This document shows positions 9,724 through 16,489 of a DNA stretch of 64,000 nt, one piece after another. The notes under the pieces were generated by a model that made no database searches, was not told the DNA's origin, and saw only the letters and a program-made list of their open reading frames with translations. A program made the position numbers and the translations under genes. The DNA is from BMS3ABIN04 sp964553325 (GTDB lineage Bacteria; Bacteroidota; Ignavibacteria; Ignavibacteriales; Melioribacteraceae), in assembly GCA_964553325.1 (NCBI GenBank), contig CAZKKI010000079.1, positions 1 through 64,000 on the forward strand, given 5' to 3'. Every line of letters begins with the position of its first letter. The stretch's first letter is position 1.

Positions 9724-9742
9724 TTACAAAAGAATTTTGTAA
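9724..9742. promoter_or_regulatory. Perfect 8-3-8 palindrome, candidate enhancer site for the NtrC-type regulator
   Basis: TTACAAAA, 3-nt spacer, TTTTGTAA. It lies about 170 nt upstream of the sigma-54 promoter, a usual distance for activator binding sites. A half-site TTACAAAA recurs at 9935-9942. No T-run follows, so a terminator is less likely. Function is inferred. Confidence 0.5.
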
Positions 9743-9912
9743 ACTTTCCTTAAACTGTTAAGTTAAATTTACACTGATTAATACTGCTTTTTCCTAACAG
9801 ATTCTCATCTTTTAACGAAGACCCGTAAAGCGCAATTAACAATATTTGCAGGCTTTATTGTGAACCGTTGGAGCTTTATTCGATTTCCGTTGAAATTTAA
9901 GGTTTTCCCTAT

Positions 9913-9928
9913 CGGTACGGTTGTTGCC
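9913..9928 (+). promoter_or_regulatory. Sigma-54 (-24/-12) promoter
   Basis: GG at 9914-9915 and GC at 9926-9927 with exactly 10 bases between. Around them GGTACG and TTGC match the TGGCACG-N4-TTGCW consensus at most positions. Predicted transcription start is near 9939, about 17 nt before the ATG at 9956. It sits right after an NtrC-type regulator gene. Confidence 0.7.
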
Positions 9929-9955
9929 TTCCTCTTACAAAACACAAGAGTTAGC

Positions 9956-10375
9956 ATGAATGCCAAAGTATTTTCACTTTCGAAGAACGGTAAGAAAAAT
10001 AAGACGTTGTTAATAATTGGTGAAGACGAAGTGTTAACAAAAGGTTTGATGATTAGTTTGATCGATTACTTTGACGAAATACACATTGTCTCGAAGCGAA
10101 AAGAAATCAACGTATTATTGGAATCGAAAGAAATGGATGTTGCAATAATTGATGCTGATATCCAAGGACAAGAAAATACGAAGTCGGTTCTCGGGAAAAT
10201 CAAACAATCAAATGAACATACTTCGGTTATTGTAATGTCATCGTCATTCGACGGCGAAATCGCCGGGCAAATAGAACTTTCCGGAACGGATCGCATATTT
10301 GAAAAGCCTTTCGAGTTAACGGAAATGATTACTTACATCAAAAATATAATTCAAGCAAAATTGAAGGAGAATTAG
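9956..10375 (+). CDS. Single-domain response-regulator receiver protein
   Basis: 139 residues from the ATG at 9956; a GTG at 9860 is in frame, but that extension would run through the sigma-54 promoter and encodes a non-family segment. Receiver signature residues are present: acidic pocket E23/D24, phospho-acceptor D66 (AIIDADI), switch residue S95 (VMSS) and K117 (FEKPFE). There is no output domain. It probably receives or drains phosphate from the adjacent kinase, or acts by protein contact (inference). The next gene starts 2 nt after its stop, so the pair forms a sigma-54 operon. Confidence 0.8.
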   Translation: MNAKVFSLSKNGKKNKTLLIIGEDEVLTKGLMISLIDYFDEIHIVSKRKEINVLLESKEMDVAIIDADIQGQENTKSVLGKIKQSNEHTSVIVMSSSFDGEIAGQIELSGTDRIFEKPFELTEMITYIKNIIQAKLKEN

Positions 10376-10377
10376 AG

Positions 10378-11772
10378 ATGAAAACAAAAATATTTAGCTA
10401 CATATTTTTATTAGCGATTTTAACAGTAACGGTTCTCTCCGCCCAATCAATTAATATAAAGAATTTTGTCTTCAAAATTGATAAGCACGGTAAATTGAAT
10501 CGGGAACACTCCGGGCTTTCGGCAAATTCAAGGAGTGAAAATTTTCCGGTTGCGGAAAAATATCAAAAAGCGGTTTTCACTGCGGATCAAGGCGGTGGAA
10601 TAATTCAAACTTTAATAGAGGAATGGCTGAATGAAAATTGGAGTAATTATCAAAGGTTCGTATATCAATTTGACGAACAAAAAAGATATGCAGGTTATGT
10701 TATTCAAGATTGGCGATCGGCAGGTTGGGAAAATTATCTTAAAGATTCTGCGGCGTATAATGTTAACGAAGACATAATTCTAAATATCACTTCGCTATGG
10801 GATGACGGTGAATGGATTTATGATTTTAAAGATTCTTCGGTGTACGACGCAAACCACAACGTGGTTGAGAATTTTCAATCGTTTTGGAATATGACGGAGA
10901 ACAATTGGACTTTTCTGAATAAAATAATATTCGAATACGACGCTAATAATAATTTGATTGAAACGGTTGAACAATCTTGGTACGATACTGCTTGGGTTGA
11001 TTTTCAAAAGTGGGAGTTTCAATACAACGATAAAAACATGGTTACGGTTGCCAAATCCCAAATTAATTTTGACGGGGAATGGGTAGATCAAATGAAAATC
11101 ATTTACACTTACAATGAAAAAGATTTGTTGGTAGAGGAATTACATTTGTTGTATATGTTTATCAACTGGGACAACCAAGAAAAGTGGATTTACGAATACG
11201 ACGAAAACGATAACTTGATAACGCGAATAATACAAGAGTGGGAAAATAGCGATTGGACGAATAAGGAACGTAAACTGTATGAATACAAGGAAGATTATTT
11301 ATGGATCGAGACAACTCAAAATTGGTCGTCGGACGATTGGGTGAATACCGAAAAGGAAGAATATACCGTGGAAAATAATCAGATTACGGTGATTGTAGAA
11401 CAAATTTGGGAAAATAACGGTTGGGTTAATTCATTCAGATGGACTCACACATACGGTGAACCGGTGAGTGTAAAATCGGCAAAAGATATTACGTGGAAAT
11501 TTTCACTGAAACAAAACTACCCTAATCCGTTTAATCCGGTAACAACAATCGGTTATTCTGTACCCGGATTCGAAAATAATAATATTCCCAATGTGCAACT
11601 AAAAGTTTACGATGTTCTGGGGAAAGAAGTTTCGATTTTGGTGAATGATGTGCAAAATCCGGGTTTACATAAAATATCGTTTAATGCGGTTAATCTTCCC
11701 AGCGGGATTTATTTTTATGAATTGAAAATAGGTAACTATGTTAAAACTAAAAAAATGGTATTGTTGAAATAA
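10378..11772 (+). CDS. T9SS-secreted protein with Trp-rich YD-like repeats
   Basis: 464 residues with signal peptide (core YIFLLAILTVTVLSAQ) and ribosome site AAGGAG upstream. Residues ~75-370 contain about seven to eight tandem repeats of roughly 40 residues, each with a W-x(2-4)-W pair, an YEYD-type strand and a DxNxNL/V turn. They resemble the YD/RHS-like cell-surface repeats common in Bacteroidota, but the fold is not certain. The last ~85 residues are a T9SS sorting domain (QNYPNPFNP, ending KKMVLLK). Its place after the receiver gene under a sigma-54 promoter suggests it is the secreted output of the upstream sensor system. Confidence 0.78.
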   Translation: MKTKIFSYIFLLAILTVTVLSAQSINIKNFVFKIDKHGKLNREHSGLSANSRSENFPVAEKYQKAVFTADQGGGIIQTLIEEWLNENWSNYQRFVYQFDEQKRYAGYVIQDWRSAGWENYLKDSAAYNVNEDIILNITSLWDDGEWIYDFKDSSVYDANHNVVENFQSFWNMTENNWTFLNKIIFEYDANNNLIETVEQSWYDTAWVDFQKWEFQYNDKNMVTVAKSQINFDGEWVDQMKIIYTYNEKDLLVEELHLLYMFINWDNQEKWIYEYDENDNLITRIIQEWENSDWTNKERKLYEYKEDYLWIETTQNWSSDDWVNTEKEEYTVENNQITVIVEQIWENNGWVNSFRWTHTYGEPVSVKSAKDITWKFSLKQNYPNPFNPVTTIGYSVPGFENNNIPNVQLKVYDVLGKEVSILVNDVQNPGLHKISFNAVNLPSGIYFYELKIGNYVKTKKMVLLK

Positions 11773-11893
11773 GGGGTTGTATTGCTTATATTTATTTTGT
11801 ATCGGATAATTGTGGATTCTGGAAGGTTGCAGAAACAAAAAATTAGTATAAATTTTATAAAAAATACAAAAATTTAATTTATAGGAGGGAGAC
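11773..11893 (+). other. Short AT-rich gap
   Basis: No gene seen. It contains a strong ribosome site (AGGAGG near 11884) for the next gene. A GG-N9-GC at the start has the wrong spacing for sigma-54. Confidence 0.4.
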
Positions 11894-12628
11894 ATGAAAA
11901 CAAAAAAAATTTTATTAAGCTTTCTGATAATTATCATGTCGGTTTTTCTCACTTTTTGCTCGAATGATGAAGACGATAATCCCGTTGCACCCGAGACCAA
12001 AGAACCCGCGAAACTGGAAATCAAAGAGATTCAATTACCGGAACATATGACTCAAGTACAAGACTCGTATGCGCAGCTGGCGGTAGCGTTTGTTCAAATG
12101 GCTAACGGTTTCAGAAATTACGCTACGTTTTTCAATCCGCCTAGCGGTGCAACTCATATACCCAAATCTTCCGGTGTGCAAGATGAATGGACATGGCAAG
12201 AAGGTACGTTAACAATAAGATTGGTTTACGATGAAAACGATGAAATGGTATATTGGAAAATTTATTTAACCGGCACATTTGAAGGATATACGGTTAATAA
12301 CTGGCTGGGCGCAGAAGCGGAACAAACTAAAGACGGTAATTCGGGTCACTTGAAAATTTACGAACCTCCTACAAACAACCTTATAGCGGAATGGAATTGG
12401 AATGTAGGTTCGGACGGTTCGTACAGTTTTGTATTCCTTGGTTACGAAAATTCCCAGAAAATTGAAGTTACGGTAAATGCCGATAATTCGGGTATATTGC
12501 AAATTTATAATTCCGTTGGCGGCCAGTTTGTTTTGCAATATAAAATTACTTGGACGGCAACGGGTAGCGGACAATGGTGGGAATACGATACTGCCGGAAA
12601 TGTGGTTGACCAAGGTTCGTGGGTTTAA
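11894..12628 (+). CDS. Predicted lipoprotein of unknown function
   Basis: 244 residues. The N-terminus is a lipoprotein-type signal (LLSFLIIIMSVFLTFC) followed by the acidic SNDEDDNP, typical of surface or outer-membrane lipoproteins in Bacteroidota, though Phe before the Cys is unusual. The rest is beta-rich with W residues at spaced intervals and no recognised catalytic motif. The run GYENSQKIEVTVNADNSG and the final GSGQWWEYD suggest a repeated beta-strand fold like a small propeller or lipocalin. A strong AGGAGG site precedes the ATG. It may belong to the same transcript as the next gene. Confidence 0.7.
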   Translation: MKTKKILLSFLIIIMSVFLTFCSNDEDDNPVAPETKEPAKLEIKEIQLPEHMTQVQDSYAQLAVAFVQMANGFRNYATFFNPPSGATHIPKSSGVQDEWTWQEGTLTIRLVYDENDEMVYWKIYLTGTFEGYTVNNWLGAEAEQTKDGNSGHLKIYEPPTNNLIAEWNWNVGSDGSYSFVFLGYENSQKIEVTVNADNSGILQIYNSVGGQFVLQYKITWTATGSGQWWEYDTAGNVVDQGSWV

Positions 12629-12629
12629 T

Positions 12630-12662
12630 TCCGAAGTTTGACGGAATTTTATAAATTTCCGT
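12630..12662 (+). terminator. Possible weak terminator or overlapping hairpins
   Basis: ATTCCG and CGGAAT pair across an 8-nt loop and are followed by TTTTA. A second, mutually exclusive pairing (ACGGAA with TTCCGT) overlaps it. Both stems are only 6 bp, so the call is weak. Confidence 0.3.
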
Positions 12663-12704
12663 TTGTAATTTTTTAACAAACTAAATTAAAACTGCGGGGG
12701 AAAT

Positions 12705-13262
12705 ATGACCATCCAAAAACGATTTGCCTTTTCGGTTTTCGTATTTTTAATTTTCACATCCTCTAAAATTTTCCCCCAATTTGATATCGGAAAAAATTAT
12801 GCCGGACCTTCGTTAGGTTTGTCGTTTCTCGGTTCGGCATTTCAGTTAGGTGCAAATTACGAATATGCGATGAGTTTGAATGAAATAGGAATTGAAGCGC
12901 CCGGAAAATTAGGAGTCGGCGGTTTGTTCAGATACTGGTCTTACAGTTCCGCTTACTATAACGGAGAGTGGAGCTATACCGATATTTTATTGGGAGCGCA
13001 AGGTAATTACCACTTTAAGTTAAAGAATTCGAAATTCGATCCGTGGCTGGGTTTGGTTTTAGCCTTTGATTTCGGAAAGGTATCATGGACGGGACCAGAG
13101 AAAAGTCCGTATTTGACGGAACCTTCGCACGGGGGTTTTTGGCTTGGATTTCATGCGGGAAGTCGATACTGGATTTCTTCGAATATTGCGGTTAGCGCAA
13201 GAGTGGGATTCGGTACGTTAAGTTACGGTGCTTTGGATTTGGGAGTGGATTTCAAATTTTAA
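12705..13262 (+). CDS. Small outer-membrane beta-barrel protein
   Basis: 185 residues. A signal peptide (core FAFSVFVFLIF, cleavage near IFPQ) is followed by alternating-hydrophobic strands rich in Gly, Tyr and Trp (GPSLGLSFLGSAF, WLGLVLAFDFG, SARVGFGTLSYG) and a C-terminus LDLGVDFKF that ends in Phe, as outer-membrane barrels do. About eight strands would fit an OmpA/OmpW-sized barrel. A GCGGGGG site precedes the ATG. It follows the lipoprotein gene in the same direction. No enzymatic motif seen. Confidence 0.75.
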   Translation: MTIQKRFAFSVFVFLIFTSSKIFPQFDIGKNYAGPSLGLSFLGSAFQLGANYEYAMSLNEIGIEAPGKLGVGGLFRYWSYSSAYYNGEWSYTDILLGAQGNYHFKLKNSKFDPWLGLVLAFDFGKVSWTGPEKSPYLTEPSHGGFWLGFHAGSRYWISSNIAVSARVGFGTLSYGALDLGVDFKF

Positions 13263-13269
13263 TTTCGGC

Positions 13270-13320
13270 GGAAGGAACAGAATGAAATGAAAAATTAATT
13301 TTAAAAACTGTTCCTTCCTT
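13270..13320 (+). terminator. Long-stem hairpin between convergent genes
   Basis: Perfect 11-bp stem (GGAAGGAACAG at 13270-13280 with CTGTTCCTTCC at 13308-13318) with a 27-nt AT-rich loop, lying between the barrel gene and the minus-strand small-gene group. The downstream tract TTAAACTTTATT is only partly T-rich. Confidence 0.45.
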
Positions 13321-13325
13321 AAACT

Positions 13326-13649
13326 TTATTGTACAAAATTGAAATATCCGATTAGTAGAATAAGTACCAAGCCGAGTGAAAAAAGGAGAAAGCGCATTAC
13401 CGTTTCCGCTTTTAAATTGCCTGCACTTTTTCGCTGCCCGAGTATCGGTTTTTGATTGTTTTCCGTTTTTCGTTCGGGTAACGCCGGAACCGCTATCAAT
13501 GCCAGCATGGCTACAATGTTGAAAACAATGCCCAACAAAAACCAATTAATTCCGTTTCTGTTTTTCTCATTTGCAATAAATGAAGAAAAAGCCCCTATTA
13601 CTAATCCGACAGTAATGTAAATGAGAAAAATTTGAAGAGTTAAACTCAT
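13326..13649 (-). CDS. Small three-helix membrane protein, unknown
   Basis: 107 residues, start ATG at 13649. Hydrophobic helices at about 5-26, 36-55 and 86-105, with a charged, Lys/Gln-rich linker between the second and third. No recognised family. It is the last gene of a three-gene minus-strand group, 21 nt after the 40-codon gene. Function unknown; small membrane proteins in such clusters often stabilise or assemble larger membrane complexes (inference only). Confidence 0.55.
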   Translation of the reverse strand: MSLTLQIFLIYITVGLVIGAFSSFIANEKNRNGINWFLLGIVFNIVAMLALIAVPALPERKTENNQKPILGQRKSAGNLKAETVMRFLLFSLGLVLILLIGYFNFVQ

Positions 13650-13670
13650 TTTGATATCGCCGCTATTAAA

Positions 13671-13793
13671 TCAAATTTTGTTTGTATCGTCTGTTAGCGA
13701 ATCGAATTCGCTCGGAAAAATTTTGGGCACCAAGAAAATAACAGCTAAAAACAAAACTATTCCCAAAACGCTGCCCAATAAAATGTCATTCAT
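13671..13793 (-). CDS. 40-residue single-helix membrane protein (short gene)
   Basis: Read from the sequence: ATG at 13793 to TGA at 13671. One hydrophobic helix (LLGSVLGIVLFLAVIFLVP) followed by an acidic tail SEFDSLTDDTNKI. A GAGGA ribosome site lies 9 nt before the ATG. It sits between two other small genes in the same direction, 33 and 21 nt away. Supported by ribosome site, helix-like composition and position, not by homology. Too short to assign a family. Confidence 0.5.
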   Translation of the reverse strand: MNDILLGSVLGIVLFLAVIFLVPKIFPSEFDSLTDDTNKI

Positions 13794-13826
13794 CGGAATT
13801 CCTCAAATGATAAAAACAATGTGCAA

Positions 13827-14018
13827 TTAACCAAAATGATAGAAAATATCTTGTGATTTGGCTAACGGTTTTTTCTTTTTCTTGGTTGTTGCTTCTTTTT
13901 CGCGTATTGTCCACGGAGTTATAAAGTCATATTCCGGTTTTTCTGATGGAATCTTGCTGTTTTTTTCCACGGGTACTATTTTATTTTTAGGTGGTACCCG
14001 GGTTTCTTTCTTTTTCAT
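13827..14018 (-). CDS. Small Lys/Pro-rich hypothetical protein
   Basis: 63 residues from the ATG at 14018, chosen because GGGGGC lies 5 nt upstream and a promoter is positioned about 17 nt before it; a longer frame up to 14072 would start inside the promoter. Highly basic (KKKETR, KKKKKPLAK), no membrane helix, with an aromatic patch YDFITPW in the middle and a YHFG end. No family recognised. First gene of the small-gene group; could be a nucleic-acid or membrane-surface binding peptide. Confidence 0.45.
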   Translation of the reverse strand: MKKKETRVPPKNKIVPVEKNSKIPSEKPEYDFITPWTIREKEATTKKKKKPLAKSQDIFYHFG

Positions 14019-14041
14019 TGTGCCCCCGACCAAAATTTGTT

Positions 14042-14072
14042 TAAATATAATAAATTTCGTAACTCTTTGCAA
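14042..14072 (-). promoter_or_regulatory. Bacteroidota-type promoter for the small-gene group
   Basis: On the minus strand: TTG (14070-14072), 20-nt spacer, TATATTTA (14042-14049). It matches TTG-N19/20-TAnnTTTG with one mismatch. Predicted start near 14035, shortly before the ATG at 14018. Confidence 0.45.
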
Positions 14073-14150
14073 GTAAAGGGCTTATAAACATCAAATAAAG
14101 TTGGGTGTTAGATGCCTTTTGTATATATTTTTATCAAAATAAAAAAGATT

Positions 14151-16358
14151 TTATTCTAATTCCGTACTTTTATTTCTGTTATTCCAAGCGTTGTTCCGGT
14201 CGCCGGCATCTATCACACCGTTCATCAGAATATCTTCCGGTAAATAACCGGTATCGTTTCGTTTGTTCCACGTGATATTACGATCGGCTGCATCAATAAC
14301 GCCGTTTGCATCGGCATCCCCGGAATACATGGCAAAATTCCCGTCTCCCAAATCTTTTAGCGGATCGGTGCCGAATGCGGAACCGTTTACCGTGAAATCG
14401 TATGAAGTAACGGATTCGGTTAAGTGAACGGTTTGAATACTTCTTATCCCAAGATGGTTGCGGTGTTTAACCGCAATAAAATAGTCGTCTTCAGGTAATG
14501 TGAAACGCAAACTGCTACTTCCGTCCAAGTCGGTTATTTTTCCGGAATTTAAAAGTAAAGCGGCGCGTGTTGCCAACACCGAATCGGGATTATTTTTATC
14601 TCTTAATTCAACCAGAACCCAATCGACCAAATTTTGTGGGACGGATGAAATACTTTCGGTTCCGTCGTAATTCCACGGCGATGTGTTATAAGGTTGTGTT
14701 AATGGAAAATCTTGAAGGGAAATTAAGTTCGTATTCATCGAACCGGAATTTGCGTACGCTCCTTCGAGGTACAATTTTATATCGGTTTTTATTTTTTTGC
14801 CGAGCCACATTCCGCTTATTTTTACTTTACCGTGAGAGTGATCGGAACAACGGATTTTAACGTCGATTGTGGAAATGTTGTTCGGTATATTTAAGATTTC
14901 TTGCGGGTTGTCGGATTGCAACAGAGTAAATTTTGTCCACTCGTTATTTTCCGCCGGAAATTTATAGCGTTTTTGATTTCCTTGCCATGAAAAGATAACT
15001 TCAACGGAATCTCCGGGTTCGCCTTTTGTCCATATTTCAAAATCATTTTCACCTTTTTCGATTCCACCGAGTGAATTCACATTGCAAATTTCACCGGTTT
15101 TGTTTATTTCGTAGCAATAACCGTTAACTCCGTCGTTATTTTTCCATTTACCTTCCTTTGTTTTAAACCCGTCGGGTACATTGTTATCGTCTAAATCCAC
15201 ACTCAAATCGGGGAAAATGTTTTCATAAGGATTCGGAGTCTGCGAATATAAAATGTCCGCCCATTCGGTATAAGTTTTAACCGGAATGTTATTCCTTACC
15301 GCCCAAGCAAGAATACTGTCGGTTCGTTCCAAATAATTTTCCCAACCGTCGTAGCCGACAAAGTGGCTATGTCCGATTAACATCCGGTGTTTGGCGATAC
15401 CGTCGGCAATTTTCCTTTTGCATGTTTCCAAATCTTCTTCGTCTTCGAGAAAATCGCCCCATTGCATCGCAAATCTTTGTTCGCCGTTTGGATCGTATTC
15501 GTTAAAAACTTGTTCGGCATCATCGGGATAAACCGCACCTGCAGTGTAATTATGTTCATCACCCATTGCCGCTTTTATTTCGTCTTTGTGTTGGAACGGA
15601 TGTTTCCCCCCGGGTTGAATCCACGAATACGGGCGGTTGTAATTATATAAATCGAACAATTTTAGCGATTCATTTGCCAGAACTTTAAGTGCGGGAATCG
15701 ACATGTGAACCTTCGTTTTTTCGAAATTGAAGTATTTTATGTTTGTGTGTACCCCGAGATTAATAGAGTCTTCCCAAAAATCGGTTATTTCCAAAGCCGG
15801 ACCGTTTTCAACTTCGGGTATGAACACAAGTGTATCGAGCGAAGGAAAATAGAGATAAAGATCGTCGGAAGAAAAATTGTCGTATTCGTTTTGGGGAATT
15901 GTTACCGTATTTCCGTTTATATCGGCGTATCCGCTTCTTTCCGCTTTCGATGTATCGACCGGTGCGTAGGTCAAGCAAATTTTCGTGCCGCGTCTGTGAT
16001 CGACTCCGGATAAAGTATCGTATGCCAAAGTGTCGAATTTCGTATAAAAGAAATTCGGACGATGATTTGGAGTGTGGTCCATTAATTCGTGACCCATATT
16101 TTGAAAAACCCGTATGCTGTCTCTGTACCATTGGGATTCGAACTCGACCATACCCAAATTCATTGCAAAGGAATATTTTAAATTATATTTATTGAATACG
16201 TCGGAATACTGACGGAATTTGTAAATATCGTTGTTATCGTCAACTCGGAAACAAATACCCGCTCTTTTCGATACGTAAGATGAGTTTCCCGACTGTGCAA
16301 AAATTAAAATTGCCGGTAAAAACCAAAATAAAAATATTTTGTTTCGATATTTCTTCAT
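14151..16358 (-). CDS. Secreted polysaccharide-deacetylase-like protein with dockerin-like repeats
   Basis: 735 residues. A signal peptide (core IFLFWFLPAILIFAQ) is followed by a NodB-like deacetylase region: GICFRVDDNND near 34 (the Asp-rich metal site), MGHELMDHTPNH near 110 and a later IGHSHFVGYD. A carbohydrate-binding-like beta domain lies near 385-520. The C-terminus has two calcium-binding dockerin-like loops (DADANGVIDAADRN and a second MNGVIDAGDRN, each followed by WN-RN). There is no T9SS sorting domain, unlike other exoproteins here. It may remove acetyl groups from polysaccharide or peptidoglycan; activity is not certain because motif spacing differs from classic NodB. Flanks: tiny-gene group downstream, P-ATPase upstream. 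Confidence 0.65.
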   Translation of the reverse strand: MKKYRNKIFLFWFLPAILIFAQSGNSSYVSKRAGICFRVDDNNDIYKFRQYSDVFNKYNLKYSFAMNLGMVEFESQWYRDSIRVFQNMGHELMDHTPNHRPNFFYTKFDTLAYDTLSGVDHRRGTKICLTYAPVDTSKAERSGYADINGNTVTIPQNEYDNFSSDDLYLYFPSLDTLVFIPEVENGPALEITDFWEDSINLGVHTNIKYFNFEKTKVHMSIPALKVLANESLKLFDLYNYNRPYSWIQPGGKHPFQHKDEIKAAMGDEHNYTAGAVYPDDAEQVFNEYDPNGEQRFAMQWGDFLEDEEDLETCKRKIADGIAKHRMLIGHSHFVGYDGWENYLERTDSILAWAVRNNIPVKTYTEWADILYSQTPNPYENIFPDLSVDLDDNNVPDGFKTKEGKWKNNDGVNGYCYEINKTGEICNVNSLGGIEKGENDFEIWTKGEPGDSVEVIFSWQGNQKRYKFPAENNEWTKFTLLQSDNPQEILNIPNNISTIDVKIRCSDHSHGKVKISGMWLGKKIKTDIKLYLEGAYANSGSMNTNLISLQDFPLTQPYNTSPWNYDGTESISSVPQNLVDWVLVELRDKNNPDSVLATRAALLLNSGKITDLDGSSSLRFTLPEDDYFIAVKHRNHLGIRSIQTVHLTESVTSYDFTVNGSAFGTDPLKDLGDGNFAMYSGDADANGVIDAADRNITWNKRNDTGYLPEDILMNGVIDAGDRNNAWNNRNKSTELE

Positions 16359-16489
16359 TCAAATCCACTATTAGTTAAACTTAAAAGATTAATTTTTGAA
16401 CTCAATTAAATAGAATAATTATGAGATTTCAAGTGAGCTGACTCACAAAAAATGAAATTAGATCGGTAGAACGGGGAACGGATATGGAT

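Noticed and set aside
16433..16446. Short palindrome GTGAGCTGACTCAC upstream of the deacetylase-like gene
   Set aside because: Only 5-bp arms and no T-run on either strand, so neither a terminator nor an operator can be supported.
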